DNA from: JAXDAY01 sp034679345
GTDB taxonomy: Bacteria; Eisenbacteria; RBG-16-71-46; CAIMUX01; VGJL01
Assembly: GCA_034679345.1 (NCBI GenBank)
Contig: JAXDAY010000034.1
Location: forward strand, 1-64,000
DNA: 64,000 bases
Direction of reading: 5' to 3'
The translations under genes and the position numbers were made by a program. The notes below the pieces were generated by a model that saw nothing but the letters and a program-made list of their open reading frames with translations, did no database searches and was not told where the DNA came from. This document shows, in pieces, positions 14,694 through 22,984 of this stretch; positions within the stretch are counted from its first letter, which is position 1; every line of letters begins with the position of its first letter.

Positions 14694-16007
14694 GGTCTGT
14701 ACGCTTCTCTGTGTAAATGGCCATGACTAGACTCAGTAGAGCAAGGAGGTCCATCATGGCTGACCCCGATCCCGTCGACAAGATGCTGGATGAGCTGCTG
14801 AAAGGCAAGAAGCCAGAGGAGATACTCGGGCAGGAGGGTTTGCTCAAGGAACTGACAAAACGCCTGGTCGAGTGAGCCCTCCAGGGCGAGATGACTGCCC
14901 ATCTGGGATGCGAGAAGCACGCCCCGGAAGGAAAGAACACCGGGAACTCACGGAACGGGGCGACGCCGAAGAAGGTGATCGGCGATTCCGGCGAGATGAC
15001 GATCGAGGTTCCTCGGGACCGTAACGCAGAGTTTGAGCCGCAATTGGTCCCCAAGGGGCAGAGGCGCTTGCCCGGATTCGACGAGAAGGTCATCGCCCTG
15101 TATGCCCGCGGGATGACGACCCGAGAGATCCAGGGGCATCTTCAGGAACTCTACAACGTCGAGGTCTCCCCCGCATTGATCTCGAACGTGACGGACGCTG
15201 TGCTCGAGGACGTCCAGACTTGGCAGAGTCGGCCATTGGATGCCATCTGCCCGATCGTTTACCTCGATGCGATCCACCTGAAGCTCCGCACGAACGGCCA
15301 CGTTCAGACCCAGGCCGTGTACTTGGCCCTGGGGATCGCGATGGAGGGAGAGAAGGATTTGCTGGGTCTTTGGGTCGGTGAAAGCGAGGGTGCGAAGTTC
15401 TGGATGAACGTGCTCACCGAGCTCAAGAATCGCGGAGTCCGAGACATCCTGATCGCCTGCGTGGATGGATTGAAGGGCTTCCCCGAGGCAATCGGATCCC
15501 TCTTTGAGAACACTGTGGTCCAGCTCTGCATCGTGCACATGATCCGCAACTCCTTGAAATATGTGAGCTGGAAGGAGCGCAAGGCCGTCGCCCGGGACCT
15601 GAGGGCGATCTACACGGCCCCGACCGTCGAGGCGGCGGAAGCGGCACTGGCTGCATTCGCGGCGAGGTGGGATTCTCGATTCCCGTCGATCAGCCAATCC
15701 TGGCGTGTCCGATGGGAGAACGTGATTCCTTTCTTCGCCTACCCGCCGGAGATTCGCAAGGTGATCTACACGACCAATGCGGTCGAGTCGATCAACGCGG
15801 CGATCCGGAAAGTGACGAAGAAGCGCGGCGCGTTCCCGACCCCCGAGTCGGTGCGGAGGGTCCTATACTTGGCGATCCGGAAGGCATCGGAGCGCTGGAA
15901 CCGGCCCGTGCTGGACTGGCCCCGCGCTCTCAACCACTTTGCCATCGTCTTTGAAAGCCGAGTGCCGCGGTGACCACCGGCCGTTTACACAGAAGAGTGG
16001 ACAGTCC
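14694..16007 (+). mobile_element. IS256-family insertion sequence, about 1.3 kb
   Basis: Imperfect 29-bp inverted repeats lie at 14694-14722 (ending GTGTAAATGGCC) and 15979-16007 (starting GGCCGTTTACAC), agreeing at about 23 of 29 positions. Length and transposase type fit IS256. I see no target-site duplication, so the flanks may have been rearranged. The right end runs directly into the integrase remnant. The exact outer borders are uncertain by several bases. Confidence 0.75.
14756..15973 (+). pseudogene. IS256-family transposase with an in-frame premature TGA
   Basis: The ATG at 14756 has a strong AAGGAGG site. The frame encodes MADPDPVDKMLDELLKG..., then meets TGA at 14873-14875 (codon 40). 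It continues in the same frame as a normal IS256 Mutator-type transposase to 15973. Family members carry Arg at this point (LVERAL), so CGA to TGA is the likely lesion. The remaining frame is intact and includes the DDE-region blocks (VYLDAIHLK, CVDGLKGFPEAI, YTTNAVESIN). An internal ATG at 14891 could restart a 360-residue product, possibly with residual activity. Confidence 0.8.
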
Positions 16008-16373
16008 CGGCGGGTCAGGCGACTGCCGCTCCCGCCGGAGCTTCTCGCCGAGCTTCGGGGGAGGGTGGGGCGGCTTGTGTCGTACTCCTCGCGGTCCGGG
16101 CACTTCGCGCGGATGGTCCGGAAGCTCTCGGACGTTCCACGGTTCCACGCGCACCAAATGCGGCACACGTTCGCGTGCCGGTGGTTGGAGCACGGCGGGT
16201 CACTCGATGCATTACAACAGCTTCTCGGACACTCCTCGGTCGTTACGACCCAGCGGTATGGGAGACTCTCCGAGCACGCTGTGCGAGAAGAGAGCCGACG
16301 CGTTGAAGAGAGACGGGTGCGTGAGAATAACCGGGGAAAAACCGTAGCAGAAACCGTAGCAGGTTGCGATTGA
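16002..16373 (+). pseudogene. C-terminal remnant of a tyrosine recombinase (phage-type integrase)
   Basis: About 120 residues of the catalytic domain remain: the LPLPPELLAELR strand region, HxxR in HAHQMRHTFA, the second-half His in LLGHSSVVTT and the nucleophile Tyr in TTQRYGRLSEH. The N-terminal SAM-like domain and the first catalytic Arg are missing, cut off by the IS256-type element on the left. The 3' end of the gene contains two tandem 12-bp repeats. The stop is 54 bp before the intact tRNA-Ser, the usual place for the integrase of a tRNA-targeting element. It should be inactive. Confidence 0.8.
16339..16362 (+). repeat. Tandem 12-bp direct repeats (right end of element B)
   Basis: AAACCGTAGCAG occurs twice without a gap, at 16339-16350 and 16351-16362, inside the last codons of the integrase remnant. 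The same 12-mer is at 10405-10416 near the left end. Confidence 0.55.
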
Positions 16374-16398
16374 CTCATCGGACCTGCTATGGTGAACT
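16370..16398 (+). promoter_or_regulatory. Putative promoter of tRNA-Ser(CGA) supplied by element B
   Basis: TTGACT at 16370-16375, 17 bp, TGAACT at 16393-16398, matching the arrangement before tRNA fragment 2. An alternative is TTGCGA (16364-16369), 18 bp, TATGGT (16388-16393). Both overlap the 3' end of the integrase remnant, so the intact tRNA is now transcribed from element-derived DNA. Confidence 0.45.
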
Positions 16399-16426
16399 CT
16401 CGATTCTGTCAGTAGTTACATCGCGC

Positions 16427-16516
16427 GGAGAGATGGCCGAGTGGTTGAAGGCGGCGGTCTCGAAAACCGCTGTGGGGGTAACTCCACCGGGGGTTCGAAT
16501 CCCTCTCTCTCCGCCA
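16427..16516 (+). tRNA. tRNA-Ser(CGA)
   Basis: A complete serine tRNA with long variable arm: acceptor GGAGAGA pairs with TCTCTCC, discriminator G at 16513, and encoded CCA at 16514-16516. The anticodon loop CTCGAAA gives anticodon CGA, which reads UCG, a common codon in this GC-rich genome. Its first 43-44 nt are duplicated at 1327 and 10203, so it served as an attachment site and was restored by the incoming 5' half. Confidence 0.95.
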
Positions 16517-16654
16517 GTCGTTTCGCGCCGCGACCGGTGCGGTAAGCCGCGATCTGCCAGCGGGATCGCCAATTGCGCCCGGCCGCGCGTCCGAGCAAAT
16601 GGGCGTTGAGACGTCCCGGGCGTGCCCCGTATACTGCAGATTCGCAACCGCGGC

Positions 16655-16745
16655 GGAGAGATGTCCGAGTGGTTGAAGGAGCACGCCTGGAGAGCGTGTA
16701 GGCGTGAATAACGCCTCCAGGGTTCGAATCCCTGTCTCTCCGCCA
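16655..16745 (+). tRNA. tRNA-Ser(GGA)
   Basis: A class II tRNA with acceptor GGAGAGA/TCTCTCC, anticodon loop CTGGAGA (anticodon GGA, reading UCC and UCU), long variable arm, discriminator G at 16742 and encoded CCA at 16743-16745. It lies 138 bp after tRNA-Ser(CGA). Confidence 0.95.
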
Positions 16746-16825
16746 CTTTCTTGGCGCGGAAGGGGCGGCCGGCGGGGTCGCTCCGACGAGTGAGTCGGCA
16801 CATTAAGAAGACGAATCGGTTTTCT

Positions 16826-16898
16826 GGGGATGTAGCTCAGTTGGGAGAGCGCCTCGTTCGCAACGAGGAGGTCGACGGTTCGATCCCGTTCATCTCCA
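16826..16898 (+). tRNA. tRNA-Ala(CGC)
   Basis: Acceptor GGGGATG pairs with CATCTCC and contains the G3-U70 pair that identifies alanine tRNAs. The anticodon loop TTCGCAA gives CGC, reading GCG. Discriminator A at 16898. CCA is not encoded, unlike the two serine tRNAs just upstream. A short T-run follows. Confidence 0.93.
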
Positions 16899-16920
16899 CA
16901 TCTTTTTTGCCCTCGGGTCG

Positions 16921-17191
<271 letters not shown>

Positions 17192-17230
17192 CGACCCGAG
17201 GGCACTCGTCTTCGAATGCGAGGGAACGAA

Positions 17231-18880
17231 ATGAGCTACCTGGTGCTCGCCCTGAAGTGGAGGCCCCAGACCTTCGATGAGGTCGCCGGGCAGGAGCCGA
17301 TCGCCCAGACCTTCAAGAACGCGATCGCCTCGAATCGCACCGCCCACGCCTATCTCTTCACCGGCCCCCGCGGCGTGGGGAAGACCTCGACGGCGCGCAT
17401 TCTCGCCAAGGCCCTGAACTGCGTCGAGGGTCCGACGCCGACCCCGTGCAATCGCTGCGACGCCTGCATGGAGATCACGGGCGGTCGCTCCCTCGATGTC
17501 CTCGAGATCGACGGCGCCTCCAATCGCGGGATCGATGACGTGCGCGAGCTCCGTGAGAGCGTGCGCTACACGCCCGCATCGGGGCGCACGAAGGTCTATA
17601 TCATCGACGAAGTCCACATGCTCACGACCGACGCTTTCAACGCCCTCCTGAAGACCTTGGAGGAGCCGCCCGCGCACGTCGTTTTCGTCCTGTGCACGAC
17701 CGAGCCGCTCAAAGTGCCCGCGACGATCGTCTCGCGCTGCCAGCGCTTCGACTTCGCCCGCCTGCGCGTCGTGGACACTCTGGCCCGCCTCCGCCACATC
17801 TGCCAGGCCGAGGGAATCGCCATCGAGGAGGATGCCCTCTCGCTGATCGCGCGCCGCGCGGAGGGCAGCATGCGCGATGCGCTCACCCTGGTCGACCAGG
17901 TGGTCGCCTCGGGACGCCAGCCGTTGGATGGCGCCGCGGTGGCCGCGGCCCTGGGGATCGCGGGGCGCGAGCTCTACTTCGACATCGCCGAAGCCATCAT
18001 CGCCCAGGATCCGCACCGCGCCCTGGGGCTTCTCGCCGCAGCCTACAGCGAGGGGCAGAACCTCCAAGAAGTCTCCGAGGCGCTCATCAGCCACCTTCGC
18101 GATCTCCTCGTGATGGCAGTCGGAAGCGATCTCGGCGATCTCATCGACGCGACCGACTCGGAGCGCGAGCGTTTCCGCGAGCAAGCCTCCCGCACGAACG
18201 CGGCGGACCTGCTCCGGCAACTGCACATCGCGATCGACACGGCGGCGCGGATGCGGCGGTCGGCCTTCCCGCGCGTGCTGCTGGAGGTCGCCATCGCGGA
18301 GATCTGCCTCCTGCCCCGATCGGCCGACCTGGCGCAATGGATTCGAAGCCTGCCGGCGGCGGAGGCCGAAAATCCCGCGGCGGTCGGGAGTCCCGCGGCA
18401 GCGGGTAGACCCGCGGCTGCGGCGACGCCGCCCTCGAGGCGCGCGCCTTCCGGCCGGCAAACGTTCGCCTCCCCCGCGCCCGATGGTGCCCCGCCCGCAT
18501 CCGAGCCGCCTCCGGCTGCGACGGGCGAGTGGGGGGAAGTGATCCAGGTGGTGCGCAAGAAGAAGCCGATGCTCGGCGCGACCTTGGGCGGCACCGAAGT
18601 GGTCGGCGAGCAGGACGGCTACCTCATCCTGCGCTTGCCCGCCGCTTCCGTGGGCTTCCACCGCTCGACGCTCGAGAGCGCCGAGACGCGCCCCGTGCTG
18701 CAGGCGGCGATCCAGCAGGTCTATGGCCGTCCGCTGGGGTGGCGAATCGAGGGAAGCGCCGCGGCCGAGCCCGAAGCGAAGAAGGCGCCGGCCCGCGCGG
18801 CGCCACAGGCCCGATCGAACCTGTCCGATCTCCAGCGCATCGCCGATCAGATGAACGGCGAGATCATGGGGCCGGCCTGA
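17231..18880 (+). CDS. dnaX: DNA polymerase III gamma/tau subunit
   Basis: A 549-residue clamp-loader ATPase. MSYLVLALKWRPQTFDEVAG is the typical N-terminus, so the ATG at 17231 is preferred over an upstream ATG at 17216. Walker A is GPRGVGKTSTA, the zinc module is C-x8-C-x2-C-x2-C (CVEGPTPTPCNRCDAC), Walker B is IIDEVHML, and the SRC motif is present (VSRCQRFDF). A Pro/Ala-rich linker joins to a short C-terminal tau-like region. I see no clear frameshift signal for a separate gamma form. First gene of dnaX-ybaB-recR. Confidence 0.95.
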   Translation: MSYLVLALKWRPQTFDEVAGQEPIAQTFKNAIASNRTAHAYLFTGPRGVGKTSTARILAKALNCVEGPTPTPCNRCDACMEITGGRSLDVLEIDGASNRGIDDVRELRESVRYTPASGRTKVYIIDEVHMLTTDAFNALLKTLEEPPAHVVFVLCTTEPLKVPATIVSRCQRFDFARLRVVDTLARLRHICQAEGIAIEEDALSLIARRAEGSMRDALTLVDQVVASGRQPLDGAAVAAALGIAGRELYFDIAEAIIAQDPHRALGLLAAAYSEGQNLQEVSEALISHLRDLLVMAVGSDLGDLIDATDSERERFREQASRTNAADLLRQLHIAIDTAARMRRSAFPRVLLEVAIAEICLLPRSADLAQWIRSLPAAEAENPAAVGSPAAAGRPAAAATPPSRRAPSGRQTFASPAPDGAPPASEPPPAATGEWGEVIQVVRKKKPMLGATLGGTEVVGEQDGYLILRLPAASVGFHRSTLESAETRPVLQAAIQQVYGRPLGWRIEGSAAAEPEAKKAPARAAPQARSNLSDLQRIADQMNGEIMGPA

Positions 18881-18920
18881 CGCAGCGCGCGTCCGGGTGA
18901 GCCAGGCTCCGGAGGAACTC

Positions 18921-19235
18921 ATGCAAGACATCCGAAAGCTCATGAAGCAGGCGCAGCAGATGCAGGAGCAGATGCAGCGCGTCCAGGAGGAGCTCGGCCG
19001 CCGGGAGGTGCAGGGAAGCGCCGGCGGCGGGATGGTCCTCGTAACGATGAACGGCCGCCACGAGGTCTCCCGTGTGACGATCGAACCCAAGGTGATCGAC
19101 CCCTCCGACGCCGAGATGCTCGAGGACCTGATCGTCGCGGCCATGAACGATGCGCGCAACAAGGTCGAGGAGATGATGCGCGATGAGATGGGCAAGCTGA
19201 CCGGAGGCCTCGGGCTGCCCCCCGGCATCGTGTGA
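18921..19235 (+). CDS. ybaB: YbaB/EbfC nucleoid-associated protein
   Basis: A 104-residue small basic/acidic protein that binds DNA as a dimer. It has the Gln/Met-rich N-terminal helix (MKQAQQMQEQMQRVQEEL) and GGGMVLVTMNGRHEV of the family. The ATG at 18921 has GGAGGAA five bases upstream and is preferred over a GTG at 18897. It lies between dnaX and recR, the classical order. Confidence 0.93.
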   Translation: MQDIRKLMKQAQQMQEQMQRVQEELGRREVQGSAGGGMVLVTMNGRHEVSRVTIEPKVIDPSDAEMLEDLIVAAMNDARNKVEEMMRDEMGKLTGGLGLPPGIV

Positions 19236-19257
19236 GAGGCCCGGCCGCGGAGAATCG

Positions 19258-19857
19258 ATGCAATACAGTTCCCATCACCTCGAAGAGCTGGTCAACGAGA
19301 TCGCGAAGCTCCCCGGAATCGGCAAGAAGACGGCGCAACGCCTGGCCTTCCATCTCCTGCGGGTCGAGCGCGAGGAGGCGCTCGCCCTCGCGCGCGCCAT
19401 CACGCAGGTCCGCACCGAGGTCGGCACGTGCGATCGCTGCGGCAACGTCGCGGAGACGCAGCCGTGCTATCTCTGCTCCGACGAGAAGCGCGACGCCGGA
19501 GTGCTCTGTGTCGTCGAGCAGCCCGGCGATGTGGTCGCGATCGAGCGAAGCGGCGGCTTCCGTGGCCTCTACCATGTGCTCCGCGGGACGCTGGCTCCCC
19601 TCGAGGGGATCGGTCCCGAGGAGATCCGCGCCGGCCTGTTGCTCGAGCGTGTGCGGAAGGAAGGGGTGCGCGAGGTGATCCTCGCGATGAGCCCCACTGC
19701 GCAGGGCGAGGCGACGGCCCACTTCCTCGCCGAGTTCATCGGCGCCGCCGGCGTCGCGGTGACGCGGATCGCCCGGGGCGTGCCGATGGGCTCCGAGATC
19801 GAGCTCTCCGACTCCGCCACCCTCGTCCGCGCCCTGGAGGGGCGAAAAGAGCTCTGA
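19258..19857 (+). CDS. recR: Recombination protein RecR
   Basis: 199 residues. An N-terminal HhH motif (LPGIGKKTAQRLAFHLL), a four-Cys zinc finger (CDRCGNVAETQPCYLC) and a Toprim domain follow in order, at full family length. RecR loads RecA at gaps with RecF/RecO. It lies 22 bp after ybaB, in the same transcription unit. Confidence 0.96.
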   Translation: MQYSSHHLEELVNEIAKLPGIGKKTAQRLAFHLLRVEREEALALARAITQVRTEVGTCDRCGNVAETQPCYLCSDEKRDAGVLCVVEQPGDVVAIERSGGFRGLYHVLRGTLAPLEGIGPEEIRAGLLLERVRKEGVREVILAMSPTAQGEATAHFLAEFIGAAGVAVTRIARGVPMGSEIELSDSATLVRALEGRKEL

Positions 19858-19861
19858 GCCG

Positions 19862-20332
19862 ATGAGGGACTTCCTCGCGCGACTGCTCGCCACCTTCGCG
19901 TTCATCGGCCACCTTCCGCTCGCTCCAGGCACCTGGGCGAGCGCCGTCACGCTGATCCTCTGGGTCGTCTTGGCGCCCCATCACTCAGCACTCGCGATTC
20001 CCGTGCTCGCCATCGTCTTCCTCGGCGGAACTTGGGCGGCGCATCGCTGCGAGCGGCTCTTCGGGCACGACGACGGACGTGTGGTGATCGACGAGGTCGC
20101 GGGATCGCTGATTGCCGTGGCCTGGATCGCGCCGGGGATCGGCGCGGCCGCAGGCGGCTTCGTCCTCTTTCGCATCTTCGACATCGTGAAGCCTCCGCCG
20201 ATCTACCAGATCCAGGCCCTGCGCGGCGGATTCGGAGTCATGGCCGACGATGTCCTTGCGGGCCTCGCCGCGAATCTCTGCCTGCGGCTCCTCGCGGCGC
20301 TCGTGGGTCAGCCGGGAGGAGTCGGCGGATGA
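19862..20332 (+). CDS. pgpA: Phosphatidylglycerophosphatase A
   Basis: A 156-residue integral membrane enzyme that dephosphorylates phosphatidylglycerol phosphate. Family motifs GHLPLAPGTWAS near the N-terminus and VIDEVAGSLIAV in the middle are clear; the acidic residues of the latter are thought to be catalytic. Starts 4 bp after recR and overlaps cinA as ATGA, so it is co-translated with it. Confidence 0.92.
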   Translation: MRDFLARLLATFAFIGHLPLAPGTWASAVTLILWVVLAPHHSALAIPVLAIVFLGGTWAAHRCERLFGHDDGRVVIDEVAGSLIAVAWIAPGIGAAAGGFVLFRIFDIVKPPPIYQIQALRGGFGVMADDVLAGLAANLCLRLLAALVGQPGGVGG

Positions 20333-21585
20333 TCTGGATCGAGATCGTGACGATCGGAAGCGAGATCCTGAAGGGGCGCACGCGCGACACGAACTTCGCC
20401 TTCCTCGCTCAGGGGCTCGCGCGGATGGGCTTGCCATGCATGTGGCACACGAGCATCCCCGATCAGCGCGAGACGCTCTCCGAGGCGCTCGAGCGCGCCC
20501 TCGCACGGGCCGACGTGGTGATCGCGACCGGCGGCCTTGGCCCCACGCCCGACGACATCACCCGCAAGGTGATCGCGACCGTCCTGCACCGGCAGCTCGT
20601 TCTCCGCGAGGACGCCCTCGAGATGATCCAGGCGCGTTACGCACGCTTGCGGCGCAATCCGCCGGCGAACGTGCAGGCGCAGGCGCTCATTCCCCTGGGC
20701 GCCGATCTCATCGAGAACGAGATCGGCACCGCCCCCGGAATTCGCCTGCGGACCGAGACGGGCCGCACGCTCTATCTGCTCCCCGGCGTCCCCTACGAGA
20801 TGGAGGCGATGGCCACCCGCTCCGTCCTGCCCGAGATCGCATCCTTCGCGCCGCCGATCCGGCGCGTCGAGCGCATCCTTCGGACAGCCGGCGTGGCCGA
20901 GGCGAGTCTCGTCGAACGCCTTGCGCCGATCCTTCCCGGGGACGTGGAGGTGGCCTACCTCCCGCACTTGGGCACCTGCGACATCGGCTTTGCGGTCGAC
21001 GGGGAGCCTGCGCAGGCGGGGGCTTACCTCGATGGCGTCGCGAAGCTGGCCCGCGAAAGGATCGGACCTGCCGTCTATAGCGAGAAGGAGTCCGAGTCGA
21101 TGGAGCAGGTCCTCGGCCGCGAGCTTCGCATCCGCGGCTGGACCATCGCGACGGCCGAGTCGATCACCGGCGGGGCGCTGGGCGCCCGTCTCGTGCGGGT
21201 CCCCGGGGCGTCGGGCTACTTCCGGGGCGCGATCGTCGCCTACGCGAACGAGGCCAAGACGCATCTGCTCGGGGTCCCCGGGGAATGGCTCGAGCAGTAC
21301 GGCGCGGTGAGCGAGCCGGTCGCCCGGGCGATGGCCCATGGGGCGCGCTCGCGATTCGGCGTGGATGTGTCGATCGCGACGACCGGGATCGCCGGACCGA
21401 CGGGGGAGACTCGAGAGAAGCCGGTCGGGCTGGTCTTCCTCGCCGTCGAGACCCCCAACGGCGGCCTCGCCCAGGAGCGGCACTTCGCCGGGGGACGGGA
21501 GACGGTGATCCGTCGCACGGTCCTGACCGCCCTCGACCTCGCCCGTCGCGTAGTCTGCGGGCTACCGGCCGAGCCGGGGCGCTAG
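20329..21585 (+). CDS. cinA: CinA-family competence/damage-inducible protein (nicotinamide nucleotide amidase)
   Basis: 418 residues with two domains. The N-terminal MoaB/MogA-like (COG1058) domain contains TIGSEILKGRTRDTN and ATGGLGPTPDDITRK. The C-terminal amidase domain from about residue 265 contains TAESITGGALGARL and ATTGIAGPTGETREKPVGLVF, split here only as a description of one continuous block. The C-domain deamidates NMN in pyridine nucleotide recycling and the N-domain acts as an ADP-ribose pyrophosphatase in some homologues. The start is fixed by the ATGA overlap with pgpA. Confidence 0.93.
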   Translation: MIWIEIVTIGSEILKGRTRDTNFAFLAQGLARMGLPCMWHTSIPDQRETLSEALERALARADVVIATGGLGPTPDDITRKVIATVLHRQLVLREDALEMIQARYARLRRNPPANVQAQALIPLGADLIENEIGTAPGIRLRTETGRTLYLLPGVPYEMEAMATRSVLPEIASFAPPIRRVERILRTAGVAEASLVERLAPILPGDVEVAYLPHLGTCDIGFAVDGEPAQAGAYLDGVAKLARERIGPAVYSEKESESMEQVLGRELRIRGWTIATAESITGGALGARLVRVPGASGYFRGAIVAYANEAKTHLLGVPGEWLEQYGAVSEPVARAMAHGARSRFGVDVSIATTGIAGPTGETREKPVGLVFLAVETPNGGLAQERHFAGGRETVIRRTVLTALDLARRVVCGLPAEPGR

Positions 21586-21595
21586 GGAGATCAAC

Positions 21596-22984
21596 ATGGG
21601 AGCATCCTCTCGGATCCTGATCGTCGACGACCACCCGGGAGTGCGCCGCGGCCTGCGATCCGCCCTGGAGGGGTTCGGCCACGCCGACGTGGTCGAGGCG
21701 GCCGAGGCGGAATCGGCACTGCGCATGGCTCTCGAGCAGCCTCCCGATCTGATCATCGTCGACTTGCAGATGCCCGGCCGCAATGGCCTCGAGCTGATCG
21801 CCGATCTGCAGGAGCGGGGGATCGAGACCACCGCCATCGTTCTCACCGGACACGGCTCGATCGAGAGCGCGATCGACGCGATGCGTCGCGGCGTCTTCGA
21901 ATACATCGAAAAGCCGGTGCGCTCCGAACGCCTGAAGCCGGTCGTGGATCGCGCCCTCGAGCGCACGGCGATGCGCCGCGAGCTCCAGCAGCTCCGACGC
22001 GAGATGATCCGAAGCGGACGCCTCCAGGAGATGGTGGGCAGCTCACCCGGGATGGTGGAGATCTACCGTCTCATCGAGCAGGTCGCCCCGACCACCGCCT
22101 CGGTCCTGATCCTCGGCGAGAGCGGGACGGGCAAGGAGGTGATCGCCCGCACCCTGCATCGGCTGAGCCCTCGCGCCGGTCGCGCGATGGTAGCGATCAA
22201 CTGCGCCGCGATCCCGGGGACGCTCCTCGAGACCGAGCTCTTCGGCCACGAGAAGGGAGCCTTCACGGGGGCGACCGCGCCGCGCTCGGGATGCTTCGAG
22301 CAGGCCGACGGAGGAACCCTCTTCCTCGACGAGATCGGGGATATGCCGGCCGACCTGCAGAGCAAGCTCCTGCGAGCCCTCGAGGAGCGCAAGGTGCGCC
22401 GCGTGGGCGGGACGAGCGAGATTCCGGTCGACGTGCGCGTCGTATCGGCGACGAACGCCGAGATCGACGCGCTTCTCGCCGACGGCCGGCTGCGGGAGGA
22501 CCTCTACTTCCGCCTGAATGTCTTCACCGTGAAGATTCCGCCTCTGCGCGAGCGGATCGAGGACATCCCGATCCTGGCTGAGCACTTTCTGCGCCTGGAC
22601 GCCCCGGAGGCGTCCAGAATCGTGGGCTTTTCGGACGCCGCCCTGCGTCTCCTCGTCCAGCACGCCTGGCCCGGCAATGTCCGCGAGCTGCGAAACGCCG
22701 TCCAACGCGCATCGATCCTCTGTCCCGAGGGAGAAATCCAGCCCGAGCACCTGCCCCCGGATCTCCGCGCCCCCTCGCGGGCGATCCGTTCCTCCGCCGA
22801 CGGGGTCTTCGTCCGCACCGGAACCTCTCTCGAACAGGCCGAGCGCGACATCATCCTTGCCACCTTGCAGGCGTGCGGCGGGAACAAGCCGCAGACAGCC
22901 GAGACGCTCGGGATCAGTCTGCGCACCCTCTACACGCGGCTTCACAGCTACGAGGGAGGGGGGAAGGAAAGCGAGCCGTCATGA
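21596..22984 (+). CDS. NtrC-family sigma-54-dependent response regulator
   Basis: 462 residues. The receiver domain (1-125) has phospho-acceptor Asp56 in LIIVDLQMPG. The AAA+ domain (about 145-385) has Walker A GESGTGKE and the sigma-54 contact loop GAFTGA. The Fis-type HTH is at the C-terminus (NKPQTAETLGISLRTLYTRL). It should activate sigma-54 promoters on phosphorylation by the histidine kinase encoded directly downstream with an ATGA overlap. Targets are not evident from the window. Confidence 0.92.
   Translation: MGASSRILIVDDHPGVRRGLRSALEGFGHADVVEAAEAESALRMALEQPPDLIIVDLQMPGRNGLELIADLQERGIETTAIVLTGHGSIESAIDAMRRGVFEYIEKPVRSERLKPVVDRALERTAMRRELQQLRREMIRSGRLQEMVGSSPGMVEIYRLIEQVAPTTASVLILGESGTGKEVIARTLHRLSPRAGRAMVAINCAAIPGTLLETELFGHEKGAFTGATAPRSGCFEQADGGTLFLDEIGDMPADLQSKLLRALEERKVRRVGGTSEIPVDVRVVSATNAEIDALLADGRLREDLYFRLNVFTVKIPPLRERIEDIPILAEHFLRLDAPEASRIVGFSDAALRLLVQHAWPGNVRELRNAVQRASILCPEGEIQPEHLPPDLRAPSRAIRSSADGVFVRTGTSLEQAERDIILATLQACGGNKPQTAETLGISLRTLYTRLHSYEGGGKESEPS

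Larger units (their letters stand above)
10203..16426. mobile_element. Inferred integrative element B (LexA-like repressor, large membrane protein, broken integrase)
   Basis: Bounded on the left by tRNA fragment 2 and on the right by the restored tRNA-Ser(CGA). A truncated tyrosine recombinase abuts the tRNA, as expected for a tRNA-targeting element. Copies of the 12-mer AAACCGTAGCAG occur near both ends (10405-10416; 16339-16362). The cargo has visibly lower GC and different codon use from the dnaX region that follows, suggesting transfer. The integrase is broken, with an IS256-type element lying against it. Confidence 0.55.

Noticed and set aside
14873..14875. In-frame TGA in the transposase as a selenocysteine codon, given that selA is present
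   Set aside because: The family residue at this position is Arg, a single CGA-to-TGA change explains it, and no adjacent hairpin resembling a SECIS was evident.
16364..16803. Reading frames across the serine tRNA genes on both strands
   Set aside because: They translate tRNA sequence and intergenic DNA; the tRNA folds are complete and explain the region.
17231..18880. Programmed frameshift in dnaX producing a gamma subunit
   Set aside because: No A-rich slippery heptamer followed by a stable hairpin and an early stop was found near the domain III/IV border.
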